Part shown: positions 8,104 through 17,075 of the stretch, piece by piece
Position numbering within the stretch: position 1 is the stretch's first letter
Layout of the letters: the number at the start of each line of letters is the position of its first letter
The notes under the pieces: generated by a model
The model's input: only the letters and a program-made list of their open reading frames with translations
Told to the model about the DNA's origin: nothing
Databases searched by the model: none
Assembly: GCF_003729955.1 (NCBI RefSeq)
Contig: NZ_RJTX01000002.1
Coordinates: forward strand, 124,001 to 188,000
Reading direction: 5' to 3'
Source of the DNA: Chryseobacterium daecheongense
Lineage (GTDB): Bacteria; Bacteroidota; Bacteroidia; Flavobacteriales; Weeksellaceae
DNA length: 64,000 bases
Made by a program: the position numbers and the translations under genes

Positions 8104-9759
8104 TTAATGCCCTTTTTCCTTCATGATTTTATTTAATCTTTTGAGCATGGAAGCTCCCAATAAGGTAGCAAAGATCAACAATGCGAAATTAACAAGGAAG
8201 TAATTCATTTTGTTATCATAGCTGTACCATGTACTTGCCAGAATTCCTGAAAGCTTGTTACCTACAGAGTTGGCAAGGAAGAAGCCTCCCATCATTAATG
8301 CGGTGATTCTTGCCGGAGAAAGTTTGGATACGAAGGATAAACCCATTGGCGAAAGGCATAGTTCTCCAACAGTGATAACTCCATAACCTGCAACCAGCCA
8401 CCAAGGCGAAACTTTTATAGCTCCATTGTCTCCTGCCATCACAGCTAAAACCATCACTAAACAGGAAAGTGCGGAAATAAATAATCCTAAAACAATTTTT
8501 GTTGGCGTTAAAGGCTCTTTACCTTTTCTTCTCAGCATTGCCCAGAAACCTACAACAACAGGTGTTAAAGCAATTACCCAGAACGGATTAATAGACTGGA
8601 ATAACTCCGTGTTGTATAAATAAACTTTCTGTTTCGGATTTTTTTCTAATTGTGCACGCTGTTCAGGGGAAATATTTTTGAAGTAAATATCTTTTCCCAT
8701 AGTTTTAATGGTTTTTCCATCTTCACCTTTCTGCGATTGATACTGATCATCATATACAGGAACTTCTTTGTCCTCATAGGCTTTTCCGTCAACCATATAA
8801 ATACCTTCCAAAGGCTTTTCTAAAGCAGCGGGAACGCTTCGATCGGTATAGTAATTGGCCCATCTTGTCAGGGCTGTTCCATTTTGTTTGAAAACTGCCC
8901 AGAAAAACATACTAACCAAAAATATGGAAAGTAAGGCTCCAATAGAAGCTTTCTCATCCGGCTTAGCTTTGAAATAAAGAGAAACATAGAAGTAAATGAC
9001 AGGAATACAGGCGAAGATGAATGCATCGGTATTGTCACTTCCAATAAGATTACCGGGAATAAACCAACCGATTGCTCCGGCGATAATAGCAGGTAAGAAA
9101 ACTTTCATTAAAATTTCAGAAAGCTTGGTGTCACCTTCCTGTACAGGCTTCATCTGCGCAGCGTGAATGTAATGTTTTCTACCAATGGTAAAAATAATAA
9201 GTCCGATCAACATTCCCACTCCGGCCGTGATGAATGCTTCACCCCAACCGAATTTATTACGCATAAATGCCGCAATAATATTACAGATAAATGCCCCGAT
9301 GTTGATTCCCATATAGAAAATGTTATATCCGGAATCTTTATTGGCTTTGTAAGGTTCTTCAGAATAAAGATTTCCTAATAAGGTAGAAATAGTAGGCTTA
9401 AAGAAACCGTTCCCGATAATGATCAATGCCAGGGAAGTATAAAATAAAGGAAGATCTTTGAAAACCCCCATCCCGATATATCCTGCTGCCATCAATATTC
9501 CTCCTAAATAAATGGATTTGATGTATCCCAATACTCTGTCCGCCAAAAATCCTCCTATGAAAGGAGTAAGATAAGTAAGAGCAATATAAGTCCCGAAAAT
9601 ATCATCAGCGGTTTTATCAGGAAGTCCAAGACCGCCTTTCAAACCTGTAGGTTCAATAACGTATAAAACAAAGATTCCGAGAATCAGGTAATATCCGAAA
9701 CGCTCCCACATTTCAGTAAAGAACAGATAAGGCAGGCCTTTAGGATGTTTAGTCTTCAT
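8104..9759 (-). CDS. POT/PTR-family proton-coupled oligopeptide transporter (copy 3)
   Basis: A 551-residue proton-coupled peptide transporter with E16-M-W-E19-R20-F21-G-Y-Y in helix 1, GNGFFKPTISTLLGNLY and GELCLSPMGLSFVSKLS. A hydrophilic insert around residues 320-370, rich in Lys, Asp and Tyr, sits between two helices and is not present in copy 1. The longer frame begins with TTG at 9783, but the -7 promoter box covers that codon, so the ATG at 9759 is the start. It is the first of three tandem POT genes and lies next to the DPP IV gene, which releases dipeptides. Confidence 0.94.
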   Translation of the reverse strand: MKTKHPKGLPYLFFTEMWERFGYYLILGIFVLYVIEPTGLKGGLGLPDKTADDIFGTYIALTYLTPFIGGFLADRVLGYIKSIYLGGILMAAGYIGMGVFKDLPLFYTSLALIIIGNGFFKPTISTLLGNLYSEEPYKANKDSGYNIFYMGINIGAFICNIIAAFMRNKFGWGEAFITAGVGMLIGLIIFTIGRKHYIHAAQMKPVQEGDTKLSEILMKVFLPAIIAGAIGWFIPGNLIGSDNTDAFIFACIPVIYFYVSLYFKAKPDEKASIGALLSIFLVSMFFWAVFKQNGTALTRWANYYTDRSVPAALEKPLEGIYMVDGKAYEDKEVPVYDDQYQSQKGEDGKTIKTMGKDIYFKNISPEQRAQLEKNPKQKVYLYNTELFQSINPFWVIALTPVVVGFWAMLRRKGKEPLTPTKIVLGLFISALSCLVMVLAVMAGDNGAIKVSPWWLVAGYGVITVGELCLSPMGLSFVSKLSPARITALMMGGFFLANSVGNKLSGILASTWYSYDNKMNYFLVNFALLIFATLLGASMLKRLNKIMKEKGH

Positions 9760-9780
9760 ATTTTCAAATTTCAAATTTCC

Positions 9781-9788
9781 CAAAAATA
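9781..9788 (-). promoter_or_regulatory. -7 promoter box of POT copy 3
   Basis: TATTTTTG on the minus strand, 22 bases before the ATG at 9759. It overlaps the alternative TTG codon and so decides the start. Confidence 0.6.
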
Positions 9789-9854
9789 GGTTTTTAATTT
9801 TAATTGATAAAATGAATTACATATTGCTAATATGATTAATGAAATTAATATAAA

Positions 9855-9886
9855 AATCCCTTTCAAAAATATATTTGAAAGGGATT
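9855..9886. terminator. Terminator after the DPP IV gene
   Basis: Thirteen-base arms AATCCCTTTCAAA and TTTGAAAGGGATT, with A-rich sequence on the left that gives a U-rich tail for leftward transcripts. It lies about 20 bases past the stop of the peptidase. Confidence 0.8.
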
Positions 9887-9905
9887 AGAGTATATAAACA
9901 GAGAT

Positions 9906-12035
9906 TTATAAATTTTGTAAAATAAAATCTGTCATTTTCTGATACAATTGTGATCTTGTATTTCCACCATAAATACTGTGGTTTTTATCCGGGTAAGCCA
10001 TAAATTCAAACTGTTTTTTGTTTTGGATCAAAGCTTCGGAAAATTCCATGGAATTTTGGAAATGTACATTGTCATCCGCTGTTCCGTGAATCATTAAGAA
10101 TTTACCTTTTAATAATTTGGCGTATTCTGTAGGAGAGTTTTTATCATATCCATCAGCATTTTCCTGTGGGGTTCTCATGAATCTTTCTGTATAAACGGTA
10201 TCATAATATCTCCAGTTCGTCACTGGTGCCACAGCAATTCCGGCTTTGAAAACATCAGCACCTTTGGTCATAGCCAAACTGGTCATATAACCTCCGTAGC
10301 TCCATCCGAACATTCCAATTCTACTTTTATCAATATAAGACTGGTTTCCCAACCATTTTGCTGCAGTAATCTGATCATCGATTTCATATTTTCCTAAATT
10401 CATGTAAGTGACTTTCTTGAATTGAGCGCCTTTGTAACCGGTTCCACGACCATCCACACAAGCTACGATATATCCTTTCTGAACCAAATGGTTGAACCAT
10501 AAAGCATTTCCATTATCCCATGAATTGGCAACCTGCTGAGAACCAGGTCCTGAATATTGGTACATGAACAATGGGTATTTTTTATTCGGATCGAAGTTTT
10601 TTGGCTTCATGATCCATGCATTCATCTGATCACCTGCTGAATTTGGAATTGTGATGAACTCTTTTACCACGAAATTATCAGCCTGAAGTTTTTTCAGCTG
10701 ATCATTGTTATTTTGCAATTCTTTTACCATTTTCCCGTTTCCGTCTTTTAAAACATAAGTAAACGGCCTTGCTGCAGTAGAGGATGTTTCAATGAAATAA
10801 TTATAGTTTTTGCTGAAATTAGCTGCATTATTACCTTCAGTACTGGAAATCAGCTGGGATTTTCCGTTTTCAATATTAACCTTGGAAATTACTTTGTTGA
10901 TGCTTCCTTTTTCAGTAGTCTGAACATAGATTTCTTTGGATTTCGGATTGTAACCATAATAATCGGTTACTTCCCAATTTCCTTTTGTCACCTGCTTTTT
11001 CAGTTTCCCATCTTTGTCATACCAATATAAATGACGGTGTCCGTCTCTTTCAGAACCCCAAAGGAATGAATCGTCTTCCAAAAATTCAAGAGTTGGCCCG
11101 TCCATATCAATCCATTTTTCATCTGTTTCAGTAAATAATTTCTGAACAGCACCTGTTTTCGTATTTACTTTTAAAATGTCTGCTGCGTTCTGGATTCTGT
11201 CCGAAGTAATCAAAACAATTTCATCTGCTTTGGCTGTCTGGAATACGTTAGGAATGTAATAGTTTTTGAAAGAGCTTAAATTCAAAGGAATTGTTTTCCC
11301 TGAATCCAAACGATATAATTGTGCTGAAACCACAGAGTTTTTTTCTCCTGCTTTAGGATATTTATAGCGCATTTCAGTTGGATAAAGAGACTTTCCGTAG
11401 ATTGGAATGTAGATTTCCGGAACTTCACTTTCATCTGATTTTACGAAAACAACGGCATCCGAGTTTTTCGTCCATTCATATTGTCTTGCATGCCCGAATT
11501 CTTCTTCATACACCCAATCTCCCAATCCATTGATGATAGAATTTTTCTTACCGTCAGTAGTAATCTGTGTGATTTTTCCGGAATTTAAGTCCTGATAAAA
11601 CAAATTATTATCAGCGATGAAGGCTACTTTGGTGGCATCAGGAGAAAATCTTGGTTCCTGAACAGGCTTTCCATCATTTAAACTGATCACTTTTCCGGAT
11701 TTTAGGTCTTTTACATCAAATTTGCCTAAAAAGGAATGTCTGTAAATAGGCTGGCTTTCCTTTAACAAAAGGATTTTAGATTCATCATCGGAAAACTCAT
11801 AACTCTCGAATTGTCCGTCCACAATATTTCCTTCTTTTTGAGAGGTTTTATAAGAATATTTGGCAATTCCGGCCTGTTCTATGACCAAATAATTTTCACC
11901 ATTTTTCATAGAAGTGATTCCTGCGATACCTTTTCCACGGTAATATCCTGAATATATTTTATCTAAAGTAATTTCCTGCGCCGTTATATTTTGAAAAGCA
12001 GCAGCAATAGTAAGTGTTAATAAGATTTTTTTCAT
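9906..12035 (-). CDS. Dipeptidyl peptidase IV (S9B family), secreted
   Basis: The enzyme removes X-Pro or X-Ala dipeptides from the N-terminus of peptides. The 709-residue protein starts with a signal peptide (MKKILLTLTIAAAFQNITAQ), so it acts in the periplasm or at the surface. An eight-bladed propeller fills about 30-470 and holds the double-Glu substrate motif DWVYEEE (173-179). The C-terminal alpha/beta hydrolase has the nucleophile motif GWSYGG (Ser579), the Asp in HGTADDNVHF (654/655) and His686 in DKNHSIYGG. Its products are the substrates of the three adjacent POT transporters. A TATCTTTG box lies 20 bases upstream. Confidence 0.95.
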   Translation of the reverse strand: MKKILLTLTIAAAFQNITAQEITLDKIYSGYYRGKGIAGITSMKNGENYLVIEQAGIAKYSYKTSQKEGNIVDGQFESYEFSDDESKILLLKESQPIYRHSFLGKFDVKDLKSGKVISLNDGKPVQEPRFSPDATKVAFIADNNLFYQDLNSGKITQITTDGKKNSIINGLGDWVYEEEFGHARQYEWTKNSDAVVFVKSDESEVPEIYIPIYGKSLYPTEMRYKYPKAGEKNSVVSAQLYRLDSGKTIPLNLSSFKNYYIPNVFQTAKADEIVLITSDRIQNAADILKVNTKTGAVQKLFTETDEKWIDMDGPTLEFLEDDSFLWGSERDGHRHLYWYDKDGKLKKQVTKGNWEVTDYYGYNPKSKEIYVQTTEKGSINKVISKVNIENGKSQLISSTEGNNAANFSKNYNYFIETSSTAARPFTYVLKDGNGKMVKELQNNNDQLKKLQADNFVVKEFITIPNSAGDQMNAWIMKPKNFDPNKKYPLFMYQYSGPGSQQVANSWDNGNALWFNHLVQKGYIVACVDGRGTGYKGAQFKKVTYMNLGKYEIDDQITAAKWLGNQSYIDKSRIGMFGWSYGGYMTSLAMTKGADVFKAGIAVAPVTNWRYYDTVYTERFMRTPQENADGYDKNSPTEYAKLLKGKFLMIHGTADDNVHFQNSMEFSEALIQNKKQFEFMAYPDKNHSIYGGNTRSQLYQKMTDFILQNL

Positions 12036-12054
12036 TTCAAATTTTAAAGAAATC

Positions 12055-12062
12055 CAAAGATA
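12055..12062 (-). promoter_or_regulatory. -7 promoter box of the DPP IV gene
   Basis: TATCTTTG on the minus strand, 20 bases before the ATG at 12035; exact match to the Bacteroidetes consensus. Confidence 0.65.
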
Positions 12063-12211
12063 TAAAAAGATATAAATATTTGAAAAGTAGATCTTGAATT
12101 ATTGATAATATTATATCAATATATTGTGAATTTTTCAATGAATTTGTTATATTTTATGTTTTTATACATCTTTATTGTGTTTTTGATTTAAATATTTATT
12201 GTTAATTTTTT

Positions 12212-12219
12212 TATTTTTG
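12212..12219 (+). promoter_or_regulatory. Possible -7 box of the TPR/LuxR regulator gene
   Basis: TATTTTTG, about 40 bases before the ATG at 12259, in a very AT-rich leader. No convincing -33 element was found, so this is tentative. Confidence 0.4.
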
Positions 12220-12258
12220 TGTAAAACCTTCCGGTTGACAATTTGATGGTTAAAATTT

Positions 12259-13692
12259 ATGGGTTTATTTGACAAGTTGAGAAAAACATACATTCTGGTA
12301 TGCTTATTATTGATCACAATTTTTAATGCTCAAGCTTATACTATTCACGAAATTGATAGTTTGCAAACATCGTATGATACAAAGCTTTATTATGCAGGGG
12401 ATTATCCGGCAATGCTTTCATTGGCAAAAAAAACGATCAAACGTTCTAAAGAGTTGCATTATATTAAGGGTGAAACAAGGGGATATATAAGTTTGGCCAA
12501 TATATTCTGTATTTTGAATAGGAATAAGGAAAGTTTTTATTTTTTGGGTCTTGCTGAAAAGAAACTTCAGGAAAGTAGGATAAGTGTTTTAGAAACAAGG
12601 TTGAATCTTATTTATGGAAGGAATTATTATGCTTTAGGGCTTTATAAACAAGCTATTGAAAGGTTTAACCGGGCAGGTAAAATTGCTTACTCAATTGATA
12701 AAAAGAAGGAGCGTGATCAGAGACTGTACTATGTTTATGACTGGAAGAGAACTACATTCAATAAAATGAATATGCTGGATTCTGCACAGGCTATGGAGAA
12801 TAAATGTCTCCGAATGCCGGAATTCAATCGTAGTATTTATGTTGCTTTAGCAGAAAAAAATATAAAAAATAAAAAATTAGATTCCGCAGAGTTTTATTTG
12901 AAGAAGGCTACAATGCTTTCCAAAAAAGGAGTTCTGGAGGGAAGAGCAGAAATATTACAGGTTTTTGGAATATTTTACAATGAAAAGAATGAAAATGAAA
13001 GAGCTTTGGAATATTTTTTTGAGTCTCTGAAAGTTTCTGAAAAACTAAAGCTAAAAAGAAAAAGCTCTGAAACATATAAGATTATTTCCGCAACCTATAG
13101 AAAGCTTAATAACATTGAGAAAGAAAATGAATTTCTGATAAAATATTCTGTTCTAAATGATAGCTTAAACCAAGTAGAAAAAAATATCTTGAGTGTTCCT
13201 GTAGAAAAATTTCTTAATGAACGAACGGAAAGTGAGAATAAAAGTAAAAGGTACCTTTATTATTTCATTGCAGGAATTATTTTGACTGTAATAATAAGTT
13301 CTATTGCTATCTATAGGATTTGTAAGGAAATACAGGAGCGGAAAGACTTATTAATAGATCAAAAGGAACGAGAGACTGAAATTCTGAAAAAAAAATTAAG
13401 TACTGTCTATGAAGAAGTGATAGAGCTGGCCAAGAAGAATGATGTTTCTTTTCTCATCCGTTTTAATGAGGCATATCCTGAATTTTCAAAAAAGCTTTTA
13501 AGCCGATATCCTGATCTTACTTCTAATGATATCAGATTTTGTGCTCTGCTCAGGCTGGATTTTTCAAATAAGGAGATTGCACAATATGGGAGCATGTCTA
13601 TTCGCACTGTGGAATCAAAAAAATACAGATTACGGAAAAAGTTAGGGCTTACTTCAGATGTGGATCTCAATAAATGGATGTCTACGCTATAA
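12259..13692 (+). CDS. TPR / transmembrane / LuxR-type HTH regulator
   Basis: A 477-residue one-component regulator anchored in the inner membrane. A signal sequence (about 9-26) directs an N-terminal helical region to the periplasm; residues 40-300 look like TPR repeats (for example YALGLYKQAIERFNRA and ERALEYFFESLKVSEK). One transmembrane helix lies at about 331-353, then a coiled coil (about 356-395), and a LuxR/GerE-like HTH at 420-470 (SNDIRFCALL, FSNKEIAQYGSMSIRTVESKKYRLRKKL). Such proteins are common in flavobacteria; their signals are mostly unknown. It precedes a shortened paralogue and three secreted proteins, possible targets. Confidence 0.88.
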   Translation: MGLFDKLRKTYILVCLLLITIFNAQAYTIHEIDSLQTSYDTKLYYAGDYPAMLSLAKKTIKRSKELHYIKGETRGYISLANIFCILNRNKESFYFLGLAEKKLQESRISVLETRLNLIYGRNYYALGLYKQAIERFNRAGKIAYSIDKKKERDQRLYYVYDWKRTTFNKMNMLDSAQAMENKCLRMPEFNRSIYVALAEKNIKNKKLDSAEFYLKKATMLSKKGVLEGRAEILQVFGIFYNEKNENERALEYFFESLKVSEKLKLKRKSSETYKIISATYRKLNNIEKENEFLIKYSVLNDSLNQVEKNILSVPVEKFLNERTESENKSKRYLYYFIAGIILTVIISSIAIYRICKEIQERKDLLIDQKERETEILKKKLSTVYEEVIELAKKNDVSFLIRFNEAYPEFSKKLLSRYPDLTSNDIRFCALLRLDFSNKEIAQYGSMSIRTVESKKYRLRKKLGLTSDVDLNKWMSTL

Positions 13693-14215
13693 TTCACAAT
13701 AAATTATTCTATACAATATAATAACCAAGTATATTCCCTACTGCATTACTACTGATTTTTACTGAAAGTGGTTGTAAATCAAACATTATATAAAATGAAG
13801 TGAATTTGCAGTGCGGAATGTTATCCTTACTAATTATACATTTGATGTAGCATTTATGTCCAAGTGGGTATTTGACTAATAAATGTGAAGTATAAAACAT
13901 AAAAGGGATGATGAATTATTTTATTACTAAAAAAATATTCTTTTTTTCAGGGTAAAACAAGAATTTCTATGCCGTGGTATTTTCTAAAGGTTCAGTTTTT
14001 TCAAAATGAAATCCAAACTGTAGCAAAAAATGTGAGTATTTTTTACTTTCTGTAACTGAATATAACTTTATCTGGCAATAACATTTTCTGTTTTCGATCT
14101 ACATAATTACCAATTGCCTGAATTGGGCAGTATCCAATCCTTACTCTATTCGATTTAAAAAAATTACAGGTTTCTTTAATTTCATTCATGGAGTTAATGA
14201 AAATAGCTGAAAATT
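13693..14215. other. Intergenic region before the short paralogue
   Basis: About 520 AT-rich bases. The left part holds a promoter module (13737-13844) shared with the region at 14907-15015. From 13850 to 14215 I see no gene; it would be a long 5' leader of the next gene. Confidence 0.5.
13737..13844 (+). promoter_or_regulatory. Shared promoter module, copy A
   Basis: CCTACTGCATT at 13737 and GAAGTGAATTTGCAGT ending at 13812 enclose 76 bases; their ACTGCA/TGCAGT ends are inverted. TACATTTG, a -7 box, begins 25 bases after the end at 13837. The same order with almost the same spacing recurs at 14907-15015. Likely an activator or repressor site plus promoter. Confidence 0.6.
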
Positions 14216-14881
14216 ATGATTTTATATTTTAATGTAAAACTATATTGCTTTATTTATTTAGCTTTTATTACACATCTTAACCTTCAGGTTTACTCAGTTT
14301 CTAATATCAGTTACCTACCCAAAAGCGTACTACAAAAAGTTGGAGAAAAACATTCTGTACAATATGATATGGATACAATAAAAATGGCTAAAATATCAGG
14401 AATTTTCTGGAAGAAGGAGAATGTGGAGGATGAAATCAGCAAACTTTACTGTATTATCGGATGTATAGTTTTTGTGGGAATAATATTATTTATTCTAATA
14501 CACAATCAGTATACTTCAAAACAAAAACAAAAAGATCTGGTTATCATTGAAAAGGAATTGGAACTAGAATATCTTAAGAAAAAGCTAAACACAGCATTTG
14601 AAGAAGTATTACAACTTGCCAAGGATGATGATGTCTCTTTTCTTACCCGATTTAATGAAGTTTATCCTGAGTTTTCAAAAAAGTTATCATTAAAATATCC
14701 CGATCTTACTTCTAATGATATTAAATTCTGTGCACTTCTCAAATTAAATTTTTCAAATAAAGAAATAGCTCAATACGGACATTTATCTATTCGTACCGTA
14801 GAATCAAAAAAATACAGACTTCGTAAAAAATTAAAGCTTACTTCAGATGTAGATCTTAATAAATGGATGATGAGACAGTAA
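14216..14881 (+). CDS. Short membrane-anchored LuxR-type HTH protein (paralogue lacking the TPR part)
   Basis: A 221-residue paralogue of the 477-residue regulator just upstream. From about residue 105 to the end the two are nearly collinear (KDLVIIEKELELEYLKKKL, DVSFLTRFNEVYPEFSKKL, LTSNDIKFCALL, FSNKEIAQYGHLSIRTVES). The TPR region is gone; instead an N-terminal hydrophobic segment (8-26), a short linker of about 50 residues and a transmembrane helix (77-97) remain. The frame is open with no frameshift, so it looks functional rather than decayed. It could bind the same DNA sites as the full-length protein without sensing the same signal. The 3' flank is duplicated as well. Confidence 0.82.
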   Translation: MILYFNVKLYCFIYLAFITHLNLQVYSVSNISYLPKSVLQKVGEKHSVQYDMDTIKMAKISGIFWKKENVEDEISKLYCIIGCIVFVGIILFILIHNQYTSKQKQKDLVIIEKELELEYLKKKLNTAFEEVLQLAKDDDVSFLTRFNEVYPEFSKKLSLKYPDLTSNDIKFCALLKLNFSNKEIAQYGHLSIRTVESKKYRLRKKLKLTSDVDLNKWMMRQ

Positions 14882-14906
14882 TTTTTATGAACAGGTAAAT
14901 TTTTTG

Positions 14907-15015
14907 CCTACTGCATTTATACTGTTGTTTGTGTGTAATTGACTGATATTCAATATTTTTTTTGTTTGAAGTGAAATTGCAGTAATAAACCTTCGATCTA
15001 CCTCATATAAATTTG
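14907..15015 (+). promoter_or_regulatory. Shared promoter module, copy B, before the secreted-protein operon
   Basis: CCTACTGCATT at 14907 and GAAGTGAAATTGCAGT ending at 14983 enclose 77 bases; TAAATTTG, a -7 box, begins 25 bases later at 15008. The first secreted-protein ATG is at 15147, giving a leader of about 125 bases. See copy A. Confidence 0.6.
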
Positions 15016-15146
15016 ATACAAGTTTTATCGGGTATTCTGATTATGAATTCAACAACACGTTCCTCAATTTCTCAGTTGTTTTTCCCGAAATAAATAAGCA
15101 GAATTAATTAGATAGAACATTTACAAAAGATTAAAAAAAATTTATA

Positions 15147-16118
15147 ATGAAAAAATTAATTACTCTTTTAGGGACTATTTCCTGCAGTTTTTTTTTCGCT
15201 CAAAGTGGTAATGTAGGGATTAATACTGTTTCACCAGGCAGTACACTTACAATAAATGGTTCCATAGCCGGGAAATACCGAAATGTGTCAACTTCTACTA
15301 CACTTGGGGTCAACGATTTTTATACAGCTTATAATGGGACTGCTGTGGGTACTTTTACGTTGCCGTTAGCAACAGCCGCTGCTCCGGCAGCCGGAAATAT
15401 TTTAGGGAGAATTTATTATATTAAAAATGTAGGAACCGCTAGTCTTACTATTGCTGCTAATGGATCAGAGCTTATAGACAATCAATCCGGGGCAGGAGTA
15501 GCAACTTTGACTATAACTCCGGGTGGTTATGTAATGTTGATCAGTAAGGGAACAACGAGTGGAACAACTTGGGAAGTGGCTCTTTTGATTAATAAAACTA
15601 CACCCACTATAGCAGCATTAGGGGCTACAGATACGGCAACTTTTTCCGGAGCGGCGCTTACCAATTTTAATAACAGTATTCCACAAATTATTCCTTTTTC
15701 AACCGGGGATGTCATTGTAAATCAAGGCGGATCTGCTGTATGGAATGATGCTGGAGATTATTGGCAGATATTGGAATCCGGGGTGTATAAAATTGAGGGG
15801 TATGCTTATTTTGCCAGTGGAAATGCAACTTCAGGTACAACCGGATGGGCAGGCATTAACCTAAATATTACCAAAAACGGAACGGCTATTAGCAATATTA
15901 TTGGAGGTAACAGGGCAAATATCATGGCTGCAATTGCAGATATTGCCAATACACCGATAGCTGTAAATTGTATAGTGCATTTGAATGCCGGGGACAGAGT
16001 TTATCTTACCATGAATTGGGGATTCGGAAATAAACCCGCAGGTGATGCCCATATTACAGCACCAGCTTCTTTGTTGGAAAGTAGGAATTTTTCTCTTCAG
16101 CAATTATCAACTCCATAG
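15147..16118 (+). CDS. Secreted protein with probable C1q-like C-terminal domain (1 of 3)
   Basis: A 323-residue exported protein with signal peptide (MKKLITLLGTISCSFFFAQ). After it comes the motif VGINTVSPGSTLTINGS, common at the start of Bacteroidetes secreted stalk or filament-like proteins. The middle (about 40-145) is rich in Thr, Ala and Gly and resembles a beta-structured stalk domain. The C-terminal 150 residues (from about 170) have the strand pattern of C1q/TNF-like trimers, with ESGVYKIEGYAYF and HLNAGDRVYLTMNWGFG. Function unknown; surface adhesion or ligand binding is an inference. First gene of a three-gene row, 31 bases before the next. Confidence 0.8.
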   Translation: MKKLITLLGTISCSFFFAQSGNVGINTVSPGSTLTINGSIAGKYRNVSTSTTLGVNDFYTAYNGTAVGTFTLPLATAAAPAAGNILGRIYYIKNVGTASLTIAANGSELIDNQSGAGVATLTITPGGYVMLISKGTTSGTTWEVALLINKTTPTIAALGATDTATFSGAALTNFNNSIPQIIPFSTGDVIVNQGGSAVWNDAGDYWQILESGVYKIEGYAYFASGNATSGTTGWAGINLNITKNGTAISNIIGGNRANIMAAIADIANTPIAVNCIVHLNAGDRVYLTMNWGFGNKPAGDAHITAPASLLESRNFSLQQLSTP

Positions 16119-16149
16119 AACTTATTAAATCTTAAATAATACAATTACG

Positions 16150-17064
16150 ATGAAAAAAAACTTAATTTTATTAGGTTATTTCCTTTACAATGGAATGTCT
16201 GCTCAGGTAGGTATTAATCAGACAAGCCCATCGGCTACTTTAGATATTGTTTCTAAAGGCAATACTTCGGCAACAAAAGCACTTGAAGTTAATAATTCTT
16301 CAAGTACGGAAATGTTTACCATTTTGGATAATGGAAACGTAGGGGTGAACGTTCCTAACCCTACAGCCAAGTTTCATACGAATGGTAGCATTAGGTATGA
16401 AAACCTTCCGGTTGTTTCAGGAACTATTAATCCTCTGGCTATAAAAAGCGACGGTACAGTAGGTACATATGTTCCCGAACCTACTAAATATTTGTATATG
16501 GAGCTTACATCTGCCACGGCTACATCTTCATTTCCTTTGGCTGATACAAATAATTATACAAATATTCCGCTTACATCAGCTCAGTCGGTAACCAATACCA
16601 TTGGAGCTGTTTTTGGAACCGATGCTTCTGCAACTTTAGATACGTCAACACTTTCATACTCTAATGTGCGATATATCTCTTTTCCTGAACCTGGTGTTTA
16701 TAAGATCAATTTAAATTATTATACGGTATGTTCAGGTACTCCTACAGATACAAGTGCAAGTATGCAAGGAGTAGGAACTGTCCTGTTTAAGGCCGCTGCA
16801 GGAAGCAGTAGTTATGTAAGACAAGCCGTAGTAAGGTATAATGGCCTGCCCAGGAGAAACGATACTGGCGCAATAGTGGCCAACCAATATAATTTTGCAT
16901 TACCACATACCGTGTTTCTAATTTTTGAAACAACAACAGCGAATGAAAAAATAGCATTATTTGTTAATTATGGATTTGGAGATACGTTTACTTCTAATGT
17001 ATGTTCATTCGCAACTCCACCAGGATTACCCAATAAGGTAACCATGAATATTTCTAAATTATAA
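16150..17064 (+). CDS. Secreted protein with probable C1q-like C-terminal domain (2 of 3)
   Basis: A 304-residue paralogue of the next gene and a distant relative of the previous one. Signal peptide at 1-18 (ending GMSAQ), then VGINQTSPSATLDIVSKGN and a second short repeat LEVNNSSSTEMFTILDNGNVGVN, typical of stalk regions in flavobacterial exported proteins. The C-terminal domain (about 120-304) shows FPEPGVYKINLNYYT and TANEKIALFVNYGFG, the alternating strands expected in a C1q-like jelly roll. Cysteines near residues 195 and 290 could form a disulfide. Twelve bases separate it from the third gene, so an operon is very likely. Confidence 0.8.
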   Translation: MKKNLILLGYFLYNGMSAQVGINQTSPSATLDIVSKGNTSATKALEVNNSSSTEMFTILDNGNVGVNVPNPTAKFHTNGSIRYENLPVVSGTINPLAIKSDGTVGTYVPEPTKYLYMELTSATATSSFPLADTNNYTNIPLTSAQSVTNTIGAVFGTDASATLDTSTLSYSNVRYISFPEPGVYKINLNYYTVCSGTPTDTSASMQGVGTVLFKAAAGSSSYVRQAVVRYNGLPRRNDTGAIVANQYNFALPHTVFLIFETTTANEKIALFVNYGFGDTFTSNVCSFATPPGLPNKVTMNISKL

Positions 17065-17075
17065 TTACAACTATT

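Noticed and set aside
13407..13900. Minus-strand frames at the end of the TPR/LuxR gene and after it
   Set aside because: They overlap the coding HTH region and the shared promoter module and have no domain or promoter.
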